Shown here piece after piece: positions 11,366 through 23,936 of a stretch of 64,000 nt of DNA. The DNA is taken from positions 26,703,873 through 26,767,872 of the forward strand of contig CM056740.1 of assembly GCA_029844215.1 (NCBI GenBank), read 5' to 3'. The position numbers and the translations under genes are program-made. The stretch comes from Przewalskia tangutica (lineage: Eukaryota > Streptophyta > Magnoliopsida > Solanales > Solanaceae). The notes beneath the pieces are model-generated. The model was given only the letters and a program-made list of their open reading frames with translations, was not told where the DNA came from and did not search any database. Position 1 is the first letter of the stretch. Every line of letters starts with the position of its first letter.

Positions 11366-12469
11366 CCCCCCTTAAGATGAAGAGTTCTTCATCCACAAAT
11401 CTTTCTCCAAGTCTTGAAAATCCTCCCCTCCCCCTTGTGAGCCATTTCATCCAACCCTTCTCCCCTCGAGCTTCTTAGCCGAAGCAACCTCTAGCCTAGC
11501 CGAAACCTACCCCCTCCCTCGTAGAAAAGTTGTCTTCCAAGTGTAGTTACTATACCAAAATACCCTAGCCCAATTCCCAGATAGTATTTAGTAGAAGTTG
11601 TTGGAAACTTCTAAGGGTTCTCGAGCTATCTGAGCGCATACAAATGGAGCTAAACTCGCTCAGATCGACGCTTATACTTGGATAATATTGGGCTTATCGA
11701 GGTAAATAAACTTATCCTTCTTTGTAATTAGAGAATACATACCGTAGAAGTATAGGAATAAGTATAAATACTTGTAGGGTATTACGTATAGAATTGAATC
11801 ATATCACAGTAGAAGGGTATAAAAGAAGAATAATTGAATCAGCTCACATAGATCGTATTTACGAGATCAGATAGCTTACCTGCAGGGAAGTCGCCAAATT
11901 TCCATGAATAGAGAACCCTCTCGCTAGAGCTTTAAACAAGATGCCTAGACGCTGATAGACGATTTGATCGATATAGGTCGATACTCTGCGACATATTCAA
12001 CTTGGCGTGGTTTCACCGGTAGGTATGTGATTCTTCCTATACTCTTAAGCATGATATTTTAAGATATATATATAGTACGGTAGACGCATACGTGTTAATC
12101 GAATAATAATTACGGCAATGTCTTTTGACTTAAGCCCTAATAATAAGAATATTGATGCATTTCAAAAGAATATCAATCATTTTTAATGTAAGAGAAATAT
12201 TTGGTTTTTAAACAAAAGCTTAAAGAGTTATACTAGCTTTATGGGAAGTTAGGTATAACAACTTAAGAAAGATAAAAGGAACTGCTTACTTGTTTGTTTA
12301 TAAAAGTCTTGTATTGATTGCTAAGTGTAGTAAGATTGTTTGATAAGTAGACATATTATGATGCTACTTGTGTTAGTGTCTTGTAATGTTGGAAAGGGGT
12401 CATTCTTGCCGGCTTACGCTGCTAAACGAAGTCCGCTGCATCGTTATTATATCACCTACCCTCGACTTG

Positions 12470-12730
12470 TTATACCGAGGGCTTGCCACCCTGACGCAGT
12501 CTATACGGCCTATGCGCCTATGTGACTACGCGAGTCGCGGAGTTCCGTGATTGATCATTCCGGTGTTTTAGCCCGACGCGGGATGCCCTATGCGATGTGT
12601 GACTACGCGTCTATCGAGACTATGCGGATCGCGAGTCCGTGAGGGTACCGGGTTAGCTACCCCGATGCGAGGAATACCACGCGGTGTCATGACCTATGCG
12701 ATCGCGGAGTCCGTGATTAGGCACGCATAA
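12470..12730. repeat. ~75-bp direct repeats in C 5' LTR
   Basis: About three degenerate units combining CGATGCGAGGAATACC, a GACTATGCG block and a CGCGGAGTCCG block. The sister array is at 19650-19910. Confidence 0.7.
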
Positions 12731-13283
12731 TGATACTACGGGCGCTGCCTTGCTTTCGATCATTCGCGCCTAGAAAAGACTGCTAGCTTACCTATTATTG
12801 TTCTTGTTTGTGATATGGCACTATGTGCAATTGAACTGATTTGCAAATGGTTTTAAATACTTGATTTCATTTAAGTACTTTCACATACTGTACCGTTGCA
12901 TCGACTCCTTCGGGCCGCGCTCATGCCGCAGGTGGCAAGCAGTGCTAGATCCACATCCTTAGATCTTTGCTTTGGTGTCGTGAGCTCCATCTTCTCCGAG
13001 GCTCTACTTTGGGTATGATCTCCCGTATTGTAGATAGTTTTGTACATTCAGGTATGGCGCCCTCGCCCCGCCATAGTTGTTTACTTCCTAGAGGTCTGTA
13101 GTCCTATTGTACTGGGATGTAATCGCAAAACTGGGTTATATATATACGCCGAAAGGCAAGCTTTTCATCGATAAACTGCTCTTTTCATAATGTTTCTTGT
13201 CTTGTCTTATGTTCCGACATTACACTGATGTATGACTACTGGGTGCCCTGTAAGGCACTACCACGCCCCGAACGGTCGTGACA

Positions 13284-13305
13284 AAAGTAGTATCGTAGCC
13301 GTTAA
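13284..13305 (+). other. Primer-binding site of C
   Basis: AAAGTAGTATCGTAGCCGTT directly follows the LTR. It is a degenerate form of TGGTATCAGAGC, with losses at the CAG position and a G-to-A change. Confidence 0.65.
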
Positions 13306-13484
13306 TCCTCTGAAAGTGTCTACGCATCGTATCTAGTAGAGTTCGATTATCGCGCCAGTGCACCACACCAATAATCGTGAGGCTATAGGATATTTAGGAT
13401 TGGTTTCATTCTTCTCACTCGAGATCGTGCTTTAGAGCCGTGTTATAAGTCGACCTCTAACATATTCCTTTCTCAGAATAGCTT

Positions 13485-14720
13485 ATGCCTCCACGTAGCG
13501 CAACCCGCCCGTATGGCAAGGCCGGCGGAGCCGCTAGTAGACACCGAGAGTTACGAGGCACGTGCCCGCCTACCCGAGGCGATACTCGCACGGCGAGTTC
13601 CATGACGCCGCCGCCCAAAGAGACCACAAGACCCGCACCTCCCGCCCCACACCGGGCGGAGGAGTTAGGGTACAAGGAGACGGCCCACTATTGGCTAGGA
13701 TTGTGGCTGACATACGAGGATAGGCCGATGCAGAAGCCAGCCTCCACTGCCGCATTCGTGGTTCACCCGAGGCGTATAGCTGAGGCTACGAGATTTCCGA
13801 GTTGTAGCCCGCCGTAGTTTTACTGTCGAGGCTGCAGGATGATCCGCAGGAGTTCATCCGCCGCCATGAGGATCATGCGCGTGATCAAGGCCTCGAGACC
13901 GAGTCCGCGGACCTTCGGTTGCATCGGCCGCGTGATACCGCAGCCGATTGGTTTGATTCGCGAGCTTTCCCGAGGAGAGCATGCACCTCCAGCAGATGGG
14001 ATGAGTTTTCGAGGCTTTTCTCACGCACTTCTTGCCTCCGCAGATGAGAGGCACGCCGGCAGATTTTTGTCACGAGGCGCAGAGGCGCACGCCAGTGAGT
14101 ACAATGTCGAAGTTCGATTCTTTGGCTCGATATGTCCTCGCGCTAGTAGCGCATACGAGGACCGTGTACACCGCCACGCCACCGCTAGATGATTATATGG
14201 CCGAGTCTTGGCGCGTGTCTCTTCACCGTGCATGGACATTACCCGTGATGCAGCTCATGCACTGACGCGGCGAGCGTAGAGACCGACGTAGACATCGCCA
14301 GCAGGTAAGGCCAAGACGGCCGGCTCTTTTGGTAGCCCTCGTGGTGGACGGCATCGCCAGACGCCTAGATTTGCACCACACCGCCAGAGCACTCCTACAT
14401 CATTTTCTGCACACCAGAGCATTCGGGGCGTGTCGGCCCTGCACTTCTGACTTCCGTGGTAGCAAGGGTGCTAACCGATCGAGGTCCGCTCGGTGTCCGC
14501 TGGTAGATTCCATTCGTGAGTCGTAGTACTACTCCGAGCTTGCTATACTTGTGGCCGCAGGTCATTACGCGAGTTTGTCCGACCGGCGGCGCCGCGGTAG
14601 GCTCACCACGTGGTCTGCGTTGCGGCTCATCATCTCCTACGCTACCGCCTCGAGGCGTGGTACTCATGGGCCGCCAGGTCGCGCAGGTCGTGGCGCGGTC
14701 CAGCTTCTAGCGGTCCTCGA
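13485..14720 (+). pseudogene. gag, element C (broken)
   Basis: Start at ATG 13485 (MPPRSATRPYGKAGGAASR), preceded by about 180 bp of leader. The capsid region is recognisable around 13830-14260 (DSLARYV at about 14113-14133, preceded by a QEFIRR-type stretch) but shifts frame several times. A zinc knuckle is visible at about 14538-14585 as C-Y-T-C-G, then G-H and a terminal Cys, with bases missing between them. Antisense open frames here (13854-14239) are shadows. Confidence 0.8.
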
Positions 14721-14779
14721 ACCGCATATATGCCTTGTCCCAGGGCAGATCGTGAGGCGTCGCTCGATGTCGCCACAGT

Positions 14780-15120
14780 ACTTTATCGGGCCGTTATGAT
14801 GCGGTACGCCTTGATAGATCCGGTTCTACTGGCCCATATATCCCCTTATTGCTAGTAGGATGTGGATGAGCCCGAGTCCATAGACCTTTCGAGGTAGCTA
14901 CGCCAGCCGGGTGATTCGGTGGTAGCTCTGGCGGTATATGTGGCTTGTCCAAAGGACTATATACACCGCCGACTAGCCGAGTTGATAGAGCCGACATGAC
15001 CGATTTCGACGTGATCACGGCAATGGATTGGCTAGCTTCTGCTACGCCAATGTAGACCGCAGGAGAGAGTGGTACGGCCCAGCTCGGCGAGCCATTGTTG
15101 AGCGAGGAACACGATATCGC
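14780..15120 (+). pseudogene. Aspartic protease, element C (broken)
   Basis: Active-site region reads RYALIDPVLLAHISPYC (about 14800-14855), where bases are missing after the D-P of the expected D-[SP]-G. Downstream, FDVITAMDWLASCYANV (about 15003-15055) is the conserved end of the domain. Confidence 0.75.
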
Positions 15121-15254
15121 CGGTGGTAGGTTTATTTCCTACCAAGGCTAGGAAGATGGTGCGGGTATATCTACCATCTCATTCGGTGTTTGATATCAAG
15201 TCGCGCACCAGATTTTCACCGGGCCCAGAGTCGAGAGTTCCCGCACGTGTTTCG

Positions 15255-15960
15255 ACGACCTTCCCGTATCCTCCCGAGGAGATTGAGTTTTGTATGACGA
15301 TTGCGCACACTCGCCTATTTCTATTCCGCCATACGTAATGGCACCGCCGAGCCGAGAGAGTTGAAGGACCACCGAGAGATTTGCCGAGAAGCGGCTTCAT
15401 CGACCTAGTGTTTCTCCACGGGCGCCACGGATTATTCGTGAAGAAGAAGGACGACGCCGCATGCGTGTGTTGATTACAGTGAACAAGGTGACCATTAAGA
15501 ATGTATACCCTTCCCGTGATTGATGATTTGTTCGACCAGCAGTGGCGCGAGATGTTTCTCCAAGATTGATCCGCGATCGCTATCATCAAAGTAGTCGAGA
15601 GGCTGATGTCCCTAGGATCGCATTCCGACCCAGACGCATTATGAGTTCGTGGTCATGTCTTTGGTTGACCAATGCTCCGGCCAGATTCATGGATTTGATG
15701 AACCGAGTGTTCAAGCCATTTTTGGACACGCGTGATAGTGTTCATCGATGATATCTTGGTTTATTCTCGCCAGAGCAGAGCACGCGAGCATTTGCGATCA
15801 GGCCGACGCTTCTCCGACCAGCAGCTATACGCCAAGTTTTCCAAATGTGAGTTTTGGTTAGCTTCGTGGCTTTTTCGGGCATATTGTCTGGCCGATGGCA
15901 TTCGAGTGGATACGCCAAGATCGGCGCCAGACTTGGCCTGACCTACCACTCCGACGAGGT
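15255..15960 (+). pseudogene. Reverse transcriptase, element C (broken)
   Basis: In order: EEIEFCMTIAHTR (about 15280), ELKDHREI-type start (about 15350), FVKKKD (15436), NKVTIKN (15481), a YHQ palm segment (about 15582), SLWLTNAPARFMDLMNRVF (about 15655-15715), the catalytic FIDDILVYSR (about 15735-15770) and KFSKCEFWL (about 15831). Both catalytic aspartates of the F-I-D-D box are intact, but frames change between these blocks. Confidence 0.85.
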
Positions 15961-16560
15961 TCGCAGCTTTCGGGCCTCGCAGATATTATCGCGTTCGTAG
16001 AAGTTTGCTTCTATCTCGCACCATTGACTAGGCCGACTCGTAAGGCGCTAAGTTTCAGCGGACCGATGCGTGGAGCGTGGTTTCCAGCTGTCAAGGAGAG
16101 ACCGACGACCGCCTCGCTTTACTCTTCCGCAGGTCCATGGTTATGTCGTATTGTGATGCGCCGTGCATCGGCCGGGATGTGTGTTGACGCAGCAGTAGAG
16201 TTATAGCGCACGCATCCCGACCTTAAGAAACACGAGAGGAACTACCCCACCCATGATTTGGATTGGCAATGGTGATTCACGCCAAGATCCGAGGCACTAT
16301 TTGTACGGGTTCATGTGATATTTATACGCACCACAAGAGCCTCCAAAGATATCTTCACCAGCAGGAGCCGAACTTACGGCGCAGACGTGGTTAGAGTTGC
16401 TTAAGGATTACGATGTTGATATCCCGTACCACCCGGAAGGCCAACGCCAGGCGTACGCCTAGTCGTAGGTCGACGGGGAGCCTATCGACGCAGCAGAGAG
16501 AAGAGGCATACTTCGTGATTTGCATCGCTTAGCGAGCCTCGTGTCCGCTTGATTGATTCT
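15960..16560 (+). pseudogene. RT connection and RNase H, element C (broken)
   Basis: GYVVYCDA-type start of RNase H at about 16135-16160, IFTHHKS (about 16318-16340, with H where the family has D) and WLELLKDYDVDIPYHPEG (about 16389-16440). The missing aspartate in TDH and intervening indels make it nonfunctional as read. Confidence 0.75.
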
Positions 16561-16689
16561 CGATAGCAGCTGGGTTCGAGTTCGCGAGGTTGCCGAGTCT
16601 TCCATCGCCGGCGAGGCGAAGAGGCAACAGCCGAGGATCCGCTCGACACGTTATCGTGATACCGCCTTCGTGAGGAAGGGTCCTTTGAG

Positions 16690-17770
16690 GTAGCACCACG
16701 GGTGCTAAGATTTGAGGGCGTGTCAGGTGTTCCAGACGCTTCGTGACTTCGGCAGGTTCTAGGAGAAGCACACACACAAGCATTTCTATCCATCCGGGTC
16801 GACTCAAGATGTACCACGACCTTAGATCCGTGTATGGTGGGATGGCTTGAAGAGGACGCCGCAGAGTTCGTAGCTCGCCCGTGTTGTCGCAGTGAAGGTA
16901 GAGCACCGCAGGCCCGTGGTTTGTTGCGCACGAGAGATCCCGACTGAAGCCGGAGGTGATCAACACGGACTTTATCACGTGATTACCTCGCACTCGTAGG
17001 AGACATGATTCTATATGGGTTATCGCCGACAGTCGACGAAATCAGCCCACTTTCTTCCCGCCAGACGACCTTTTCTACCGAGGATTATGCCGCACTTTAC
17101 ATCCGAGAGATCGCCGATCGCATGGAGTCCCTATTTCGATCATATCGCATGCAGGAGCCCGCTTACGCTAACTTCGGAGGTCTTTCCGTAAGGGTTTAGG
17201 GACGCAGTGAGCTCGAGCATCGCATTCCATCCACGCATGCACGGACAGCAGAGCGCACTATCCGCACTCGGCGATATGTCGCGAGCCCGTGTTATTGACT
17301 TCGTGGGTAGCCGAGGATCATTTGCCTCTAGTTGAGTTTCATGCAATAATAGCTACCACTCCAAAGATTCGGGATGGCGCCTTATGAGGCCTTGTACGAG
17401 GAAGTGCAGACGCCTATAGGCTGGTTCGACGTGGGCGAGGTGCGCAGTGGGACCAGATTTGGCGCAGCAGCAGTGGATAAGGTAAAGCTTATCCAGAGCG
17501 GCATCGACAACCGTAGTCGACATGGTCATACGCAGATCATCGCCGTCGCAGATCCGGAGTTCGAGGTCGATGATTGGGTTTTCTCGCGTGTCACCCATGG
17601 CGGTGTGATGAGATTCGAGGAAAGGGAAACTCACCAAGGTACATCGGGCCCTATCGATTGTCCGCAGGTAGTGCAAGGTTGCCTACGAGTTGGATCTGTC
17701 GTCCGATCCGAGGCAAGGCATCCGTGTTTCATGTTTCTATGCCGGCGAGATGTATCGGGATCCATCTAGT
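16690..17770 (+). pseudogene. Integrase, element C (broken)
   Basis: Zinc-binding part with PGSTQDVPRP/GWDGLKR-like sequence (about 16790-16860). The core starts near SIWVI/AHFLPARRP (about 17005-17070), continues with FSTEDYAALYIREIADRM (about 17075-17125) and ends with DHLPLVEF (about 17322-17340) and APYEALYEE (about 17373-17400). The GPY/F module YIGPYRLSAG is at about 17640-17670, followed by VFHVSMPARCIG (about 17725-17760). The long minus-strand open frames at 16482-16993 are antisense shadows. Confidence 0.85.
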
Positions 17771-17799
17771 GGTGCACCCGATTGACGATGTCCGTGTGA

Positions 17800-17978
17800 C
17801 CGGCGGGTTATCGTATGGCGAGATTCCCATAGCGATAATCGATCGCCGTTAGCGCTCATGACCAAGGACGTGGCTTCCACAAAGTCTTGTGGCGAACGAG
17901 CTTAGGAGGAGATGACGTGGGAAGCGTAGAGGAGACATGAGGCAGAGGTATCCTCACTTATTCCCCACACCTCCGTGT
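17800..17978 (+). pseudogene. Chromodomain-like integrase C-terminus, element C (broken)
   Basis: GEIPIAIIDR (17818-17848), then TKDVAST (about 17861-17880), EEMTWEA (17909-17929) and RYPHLFP (about 17948-17970). The TWEA-type end is characteristic of plant chromoviruses of the Tekay/Del group, and placing the element there follows from this together with GPY/F. Confidence 0.75.
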
Positions 17979-18101
17979 AACTTACTTTCCTATTTGCTGG
18001 TTTTTAATTATCGATTTGCCTAAGTGTTGTTTTGTGGCCGATGTGGCATTTGCAAACTGTTTAAGTTATGAAGAACCTTATCGTTAACTGTCTTAGGAAA
18101 G

Positions 18102-18136
18102 AACATTCGGGACGAATGTTTCTAAGGAGGGGAGAA
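18102..18136 (+). other. Palindrome (18102-18120) and polypurine tract (18124-18136) of C
   Basis: AACATTCGGGACGAATGTT followed by TCTAAGGAGGGGAGAA and then the LTR. This is the plus-strand version of the arrangement in A, B, G and J. Confidence 0.88.
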
Positions 18137-18528
18137 TGTTATACCCCGTATTTCTAGAGTATGTACGTGAGGGCGTACGTACGAAAGTTTAGCCTTAAAA
18201 GTTTAGGCCTAGGACGTTTTTTTGGGCACAACTCACACAAGGAATCGCTTTCCGACTAAACGCTTTACAAGACTCGCGTAGGTAAATTCCGCTATGTCAT
18301 TTCTAATTTTTGCGGATTTTTCCGAGAGACAAAACATTTTGACCAACGAGAGGCGACACTTGTTACCCTCTCATTGATGGACGTGGGGTGCAATAGGGCC
18401 GAATGGATGGGCATGGAGTTGGTAGGATATTTGTGTAGTGGATGGATAAGGACACTTGGGAAAATCCTCACCCTACACTTGCCTTGCACTTGGCTTCATC
18501 TTGGCCATTGGTTGGCCATGGCTTGACC

Positions 18529-18536
18529 TATAAATA
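18529..18536 (+). promoter_or_regulatory. TATA box of C 3' LTR
   Basis: TATAAATA at the position equivalent to 11358. The C run after it is shortened to TACTTC. Confidence 0.7.
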
Positions 18537-19649
18537 CTTCTTAAGACGAAGAGTTCTTCATCCACAAATCTTTCTCCAAGTCTTGAAAATCCTCCCTCTC
18601 CTTGCGAGCCTTTTCGTCCAAGCCTTCTCCCCTCGAGCGAAGCTTAGCCAAGCAACCTCTAGCCTAGCCGAAACCTACCCTCCCTGGTAGAAAAGTTGTC
18701 TTCCAAGTGTAGTTACTATACCAAAATACCCTAGCCCAATTCCCAGATAGTATTTAGTAGAAGTTGTTGGAAACTTCTAAGGGTTCTCGAGCTATCTGAG
18801 CGCATAAATTAGGAGCTAAACTCGCTCAGATCGACGCTTATACTTGGATAATATTGGGCTTATCGAGGTAAATAAACTTATCCTTCTTTGTAATAAGAGA
18901 ATACATACCGTAGAAGTATAGGAATAAGTATAAATACTTAGAAGGGTATTACGTAATAGAATTGAATCATATCACAAAGTAGGCGGTATAAAAGAAGAAT
19001 AATTGAACTGTACTCACATAGATCAGATTTACAGTAGATCGTATAGCTTACCTGCAGGGAAGTCACGCCCAAATTTCCATAGAATAGAGAACCCTCTCGC
19101 TAGAGCTTTAAACAAGATGCCTAGACGCTGATAGACGTATTTGATCGATATAGTCGATACTGCGCGACATATTCAACTCAAGGTGGTTTTCACGAGAAGG
19201 TATGTGATTCTTCCTATACTCTTAAGCATGATATTTTAAGATATATATATAGTACTGTAGACGCATACGTGTTAATCAATAATAATTACGGCAATGTCTT
19301 TTGACTTAAGCCCTAATAATAAGAATATTGATGCATTTCAAAAGAATATCAATCATTTTTAATGTAAGAGAAATATTTGGTTTTTAAACAAAAGCTTAAA
19401 GAGTTATACTAGCTTTATGGGAAGTTAGGTATAACAACTTAAAAAGATAAAAGGAACTGCTTACTTGTTTGTTTATAAAAGCCTTGTATTGATTTCTTAA
19501 TGTAGTAAGATTGTTTGATAAGTAGACATATTATGATGCTACCGTGTTAGTGTCTTGTAATGTTGTGAAAGGGGGTCATTCTGCCGTGCTTACGCTGCTA
19601 AACGGTAAGTCCTGTATCATATTATATCACCTACCCTCGACTTGTTATA

Positions 19650-19910
19650 CCGAGGGCTTGCCACCCGACGCGGTCTATACGGCCTATGCAGTCATGTGAC
19701 TATGCGAGTCGCGGAGTTTCGTGATTGATCATTCCGGTGTTTTAGCCCGACGCGGATGCCCTATGCGGTTCGTGTGACTACGCGTCTATCGAGACTATGC
19801 GCGATCGCGGAGTCCGAGGGTACCGGTTAGCTACCCCGATGCGAGGAATACCTCACGCGGTTCATGTGACCTATGCGGATCGCGAGTCCGTGATTAGGCA
19901 CGCATAATGA
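19650..19910. repeat. ~75-bp direct repeats in C 3' LTR
   Basis: Sister array of 12470-12730, with the same order of units. Confidence 0.7.
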
Positions 19911-20491
19911 TACTACGGGCGCTGCCTTGCTTCGATCATTCGCGCCTAGAAAAGACCGCATAGCTTACCTATTATTGTTCTTGTTTGTGATATGGCACTA
20001 TGTGCAATTGAACCGATTTGCAAATGGTTTTAAATACTTGATTTCATTTAAGTACTTTACGCTTCACATACTTGGTACCGTTGTAATCGACTCCTTCTGG
20101 GCCGCTCATGCCGCAGATAAGGGCAAGCAGGTGCTAGATCCACATCCTTAGGATCTTTGCTTTGGTGTCAGGAGCTCCATCTTCTCCGGAGGCTCTACTT
20201 TTGGGTTTGATCTCCCTGTATTGTAGATAGTTTTGTACATTCAGGGTATGGCGGGGCCCTGTCCCGCCATAGTTGTTTACTTCCTTAGAGGTCTGTAGTC
20301 CTATTGTACAATTGGGATGTAATTACAAAACTTGGGTTATATATATATGCCGAAAGGCAAGCTTTTCATCAGATAAACTGTTTCTCTTTTCATAATGTTT
20401 CTTGTCTTATGTTCCGCTGATTACTCTGATGTATGACTACTTGAGTGCCCGGGTAAAGCACCAGTCACGGGCCCCGGAACGGGTCGTGACA

Positions 20492-20496
20492 CCATC
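20492..20496. repeat. Target-site duplication CCATC, right copy (element C)
   Basis: Follows the terminal GTGACA of C. B gag sequence resumes after it. Confidence 0.93.
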
Positions 20497-20701
20497 TCCT
20501 CTCGCTTCCAGCCGTGGACCGAGGCTTAGGTATCGTGGTCTCAGCAACACCGCCGCGCTCTAATTCTATCAGCCGGGCGGCGCCGCAAAACTCGCCGTCA
20601 AGCACTATCTCGTAATGATCGCTCGCGCTCGCATTTCTTTGTATCCTACCAGCAGCTTCTGGCCGCTTGCCCATTCTGGGCCCGGTTGCTGCGCGAGGCA
20701 T
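20497..20701 (-). pseudogene. gag of element B, N-terminal part
   Basis: Start codon at 20701-20699 on the minus strand (MPRAATGPRMGKRPEAAGR), followed by IQRNASASDHYEIVLDGEFC. This is the same N-terminal style as J (MPRSSTGPRGRAAEGAASG). It runs into the insertion site of C at 20496. Confidence 0.8.
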
Positions 20702-20904
20702 AATCGTAAAACGAAATGCGTCCGGCGGGTCCAACTTATAACACAGCTCTAAGGCACGATCTCAGAATGAGAAGAATGGAAACCAATCCTAAATGTCCTG
20801 CAGCCTCCTGATTATAGATGTGGTGCACAACACACCGATAATCAAGACTCTACTAGACACGGTCTTAGACACTTTCCGAGGATTAATCGCTTCGATACCA
20901 CTTT
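20702..20904 (-). other. Leader and primer-binding site of B
   Basis: About 200 bp between the LTR and gag. The primer-binding site at about 20886-20901 reads TGGTATCGAAGCGATT on the minus strand, a degenerate initiator-Met site. The leader (GGTGTGTTGTGCACCACATC, with a GTGCAC core palindrome) is conserved in A, C, G, H and J. Confidence 0.75.
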
Positions 20905-21559
20905 TGTCACGACTGCCTGGCTCGGATCGTGCCTTACCCGCACCCAAGTAGTCATACATCGAGAAATCAATAACATAAAACAATATGAACAAATGTAAAA
21001 TGAGGTACATTTTATCTCGAGAGAAAGTCGCTTTCTAAGATATATATAAATACAAAGTTTGAACAGCTACATCCTTACAAACCCCGCCACAACAAAGATT
21101 TCTGCACTTCTAAGAGTTTTTATACAACATGACGACAGTGGCCTCGCCATACCCCGAATGTACAAGTACCTACAAAGGACAGGACTATACTAAAAGATAA
21201 GCCTCCGAGAAACGGAGCTTCCCAAACGCTGAATCGCGATCCTATGAACGAGGATCAATAATCGCGTACTCTACCGCAGATGAACGCACTTCAAGGAGGT
21301 CAAGACAACAGTACTAAGTATGTGAAATCAAAATATCAGAATGAAATCATAGTAGTCTATATAAAGCAGGAGACATGTATGATAACCAAACTACAGTCCA
21401 CAATAAATAAGCAGTTTATGTAAATCAGGGACTCACGCCCTCAAAGTCATCGCTCAAATATAACTATGGGTCTCACGCCCTCAACATCAATCATGCCCGT
21501 GGAATACCTTCTTCACTGCCGGCAGTCTATGATATAATAACACCAAGGAGTACACATGA

Positions 21560-21990
21560 ACACCAAGTCCTACCTGAGTCATAAAAACCGTACGGGGCAA
21601 GTACGAAGGCTAACTACCAGATACCAAAGCCGCACTATCAATACTATATAATCAAACCACGGAGCTGATACGGGGCAAGTACGAAAGCCGACTACCAGAT
21701 ACCAAGGCCGTGTCACGTAGCTGACCGGGGCAAGTACGAGGGCTAACTACCAGATACCAAGCGTCAGATCACGAGACTCCGCCACGGCCGACACGGCAAG
21801 CACGAAGCCGACTACCAGATACCGCGCGTGTCACGAGTCGACCGGCAAGTACGAGGGCTAACTACCAGATACCAAGGCCGTATCACGAGACTTCGCCACT
21901 ACACTGAACGGGGCAAGTGCAAAGGCTAACTACCAGGTACCAAGGCCGAATCAGCCACGAGACGGGGCAAGTACGAAACCCAACCACCAG
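21560..21990. repeat. ~60-bp tandem repeat in B 5' LTR
   Basis: About seven units of variable length built from GGGGCAAGTACGAAGGCTAA, then CTACCAGATACCAAGGCCG. The same array in reverse orientation is in F (24370-24790) and in D1 (55320-55640). Confidence 0.8.
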
Positions 21991-23928
21991 ATACCAAGGC
22001 CGAATCAGTAAAAACCTCATGGAGAGCTAGTCCATGGAATAACACTATCAACAGGAGCGTACCCGTGGAATTCTCCGTCACTGCCGGTACGTCCAAGTAA
22101 TAACAAATCAGCCGGCCCTCCATTGAGAGACGCGGCGGTATAGAAGTACAATACTAGCACGACAAGGCTATCACACGCAAACATACACAACTCAAGGTAC
22201 TTTCATTTTATGCCAAAGTCCAGGTTTTAACCCCAAAGTACTACGTACGTTAAATTCTTTTTAAAAGACCCATTTCTTTTACAAAGGTCACCCGATGCCC
22301 GTATTATAAAAATAGAGTGACTAACATTTTTAAGTAAACCAAAACAACTTCCATACTTTCCTTTTTAAACCAAATTAAGACAATACCATGCCTTCTTTTT
22401 AGACCAAAACACTTCTCCTTTTTAAAGTCAAGTTATCACTTTAAAACCAATGATAAAACCATTCTTTTGTTTTCATAAAGTCGTTATAACTAACTTCCCA
22501 TAAAGCTGTTATAACACTTTATGTTTTAAACCAAAAAAAAACTCATCAATTCCTCAAGTCATCTTTTCTTTTAGAAATCAAGTTCCTTACTTTGGAAATT
22601 TAAGAAAATCAATGCTTGTTTATACTGATTCTTATTAAAGCAGCCATGATCTAGGAACTGTAATACAATTTTGTCTTATCTAAGCTTCTATGCAGATGGA
22701 GGTTTCTACTGGTTTTAATATAATAACTTATTCTTATTTCCGAAATCAGTAAAACATTATTCCTTTAAAAACCAAGTACTCATTACTCACGAATGAGGTT
22801 TCACACTTTAACAGACTTTAAATCAATTCAATTAAGTCAACCGTTCCTTTTATCACTCTTAAGTCGTTATACCTAACTTTCCATAAAGCTAGTATAACCT
22901 AAGCTTTCAAAACCAAGTATTACTCTTCTTTCAAAAACGGTTCTTAAATCTTTTGAAATACTTCAAGATTCTTATTATTCAGGCTTAAGTCAAAAGACAT
23001 TGCCGTAAAACTACGCTCGCTTAACACACGCACGCCCACCGTACTATATATATTCCTTTTAAAATATCATGCTCAAGAGTATAGGAAGAATCACATACCT
23101 CGCGACGATTATCGACTATAAGCAAATAGCTCCAAAGCATCAGAATCCTGCTAGCCCTTTCCACCCTTCGAGTAGAATACGCTACTTGCGATTTCAACCT
23201 ATAACGGTCATATAAGTCTATCAACGCCTAGACTACTCGCAGAATAATTCTAGATACGATTCCTTTATTCTACGGAAAATTGGGCAAGACTTCCCTACCC
23301 GCCAACTACACAAGTTCATCAGAATACAAATCCCATGTAAGTACGCTTTAATCTTCTTTTTAATATCCTTCTATTACGTTCAATTCTCTTCAGAATATCC
23401 TTCTATGTATCTTATATACATTTCTATACAACTATAGTATGTAATTTCCAATTACAATATAAGGACAAGAGTATTTACCTCGATAAGCCCAAAATTATCC
23501 AAGTTTATATGTCGATCCTGAGCAACGTTTAGCTCCTACTCTGGGCGCTCCAACCCGCTCCAAACAACCCTTAGAAGTTCTACTCAACCTCTACTTAACA
23601 CTTCAACCGACTATGAAGGTTTTTCCTTAGGGTTTCGTTTAGTGGCTAAAGGAAGTATAATAGTATTTCTGGGCATTTAGTATAGGTGTAACCTTGGAAT
23701 ACTACAAGGTATTTGGGCCAAGGTATTTTGGAATAGTAACAATACTTGGAGAATACTTTTCTACCAAGGGGGGGGGGTGTATTTACGAAAACAACTAGGC
23801 AAAGGGGGTATACTCTCGCCAAGGCTTCTCGAGGGGAGACCTTGGACGAATACTTATCAAAGGGGGAGAGATTTTTGAGACTTGGAAATTGCTCAAGTGT
23901 GGATGAAATAAGTCTTCAACTAAGGGGG

Positions 23929-23936
23929 TATTTATA
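23929..23936 (-). promoter_or_regulatory. TATA box of B 5' LTR
   Basis: Minus-strand TATAAATACCCCC, with the TTCATCC leader downstream at about 23900. Confidence 0.7.

Larger units (their letters stand above)
10961..13283 (+). repeat. 5' LTR of element C
   Basis: Starts TGTTATACCCCGTATTTCC and ends GGTCGTGACA. Contains a TATA box at 11358-11365 and direct repeats at about 12470-12730. 18137-20491 is its sister copy. A short frame at 12340-12525 lies inside the LTR and is not a gene. Confidence 0.95.
10961..20491 (+). mobile_element. Element C: full-length Ty3/Gypsy chromovirus, gag-pol
   Basis: 9531 bp with both LTRs (10961-13283, 18137-20491), primer-binding site, gag, protease, RT, RNase H, integrase, chromodomain-like tail and polypurine tract in the canonical Ty3 order, flanked by CCATC duplications. 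It inserted into gag of element B in the opposite orientation. LTRs of 2323 and 2355 bp are very similar. All coding frames are interrupted by short indels. Confidence 0.95.
18137..20491 (+). repeat. 3' LTR of element C
   Basis: 2355 bp, TGTTATACC...GTCGTGACA. Compared with the 5' LTR, differences cluster at CAG/CTG/CCGG. For example the end reads GCCCCGGAACGGGTCG here and GCCCCGAACGGTCG at 13265-13278. Confidence 0.95.

Noticed and set aside
16482..16993. Two long minus-strand open frames of about 150 codons
   Set aside because: They are antisense to the RNase H-integrase region of element C, which is recognisable on the plus strand.
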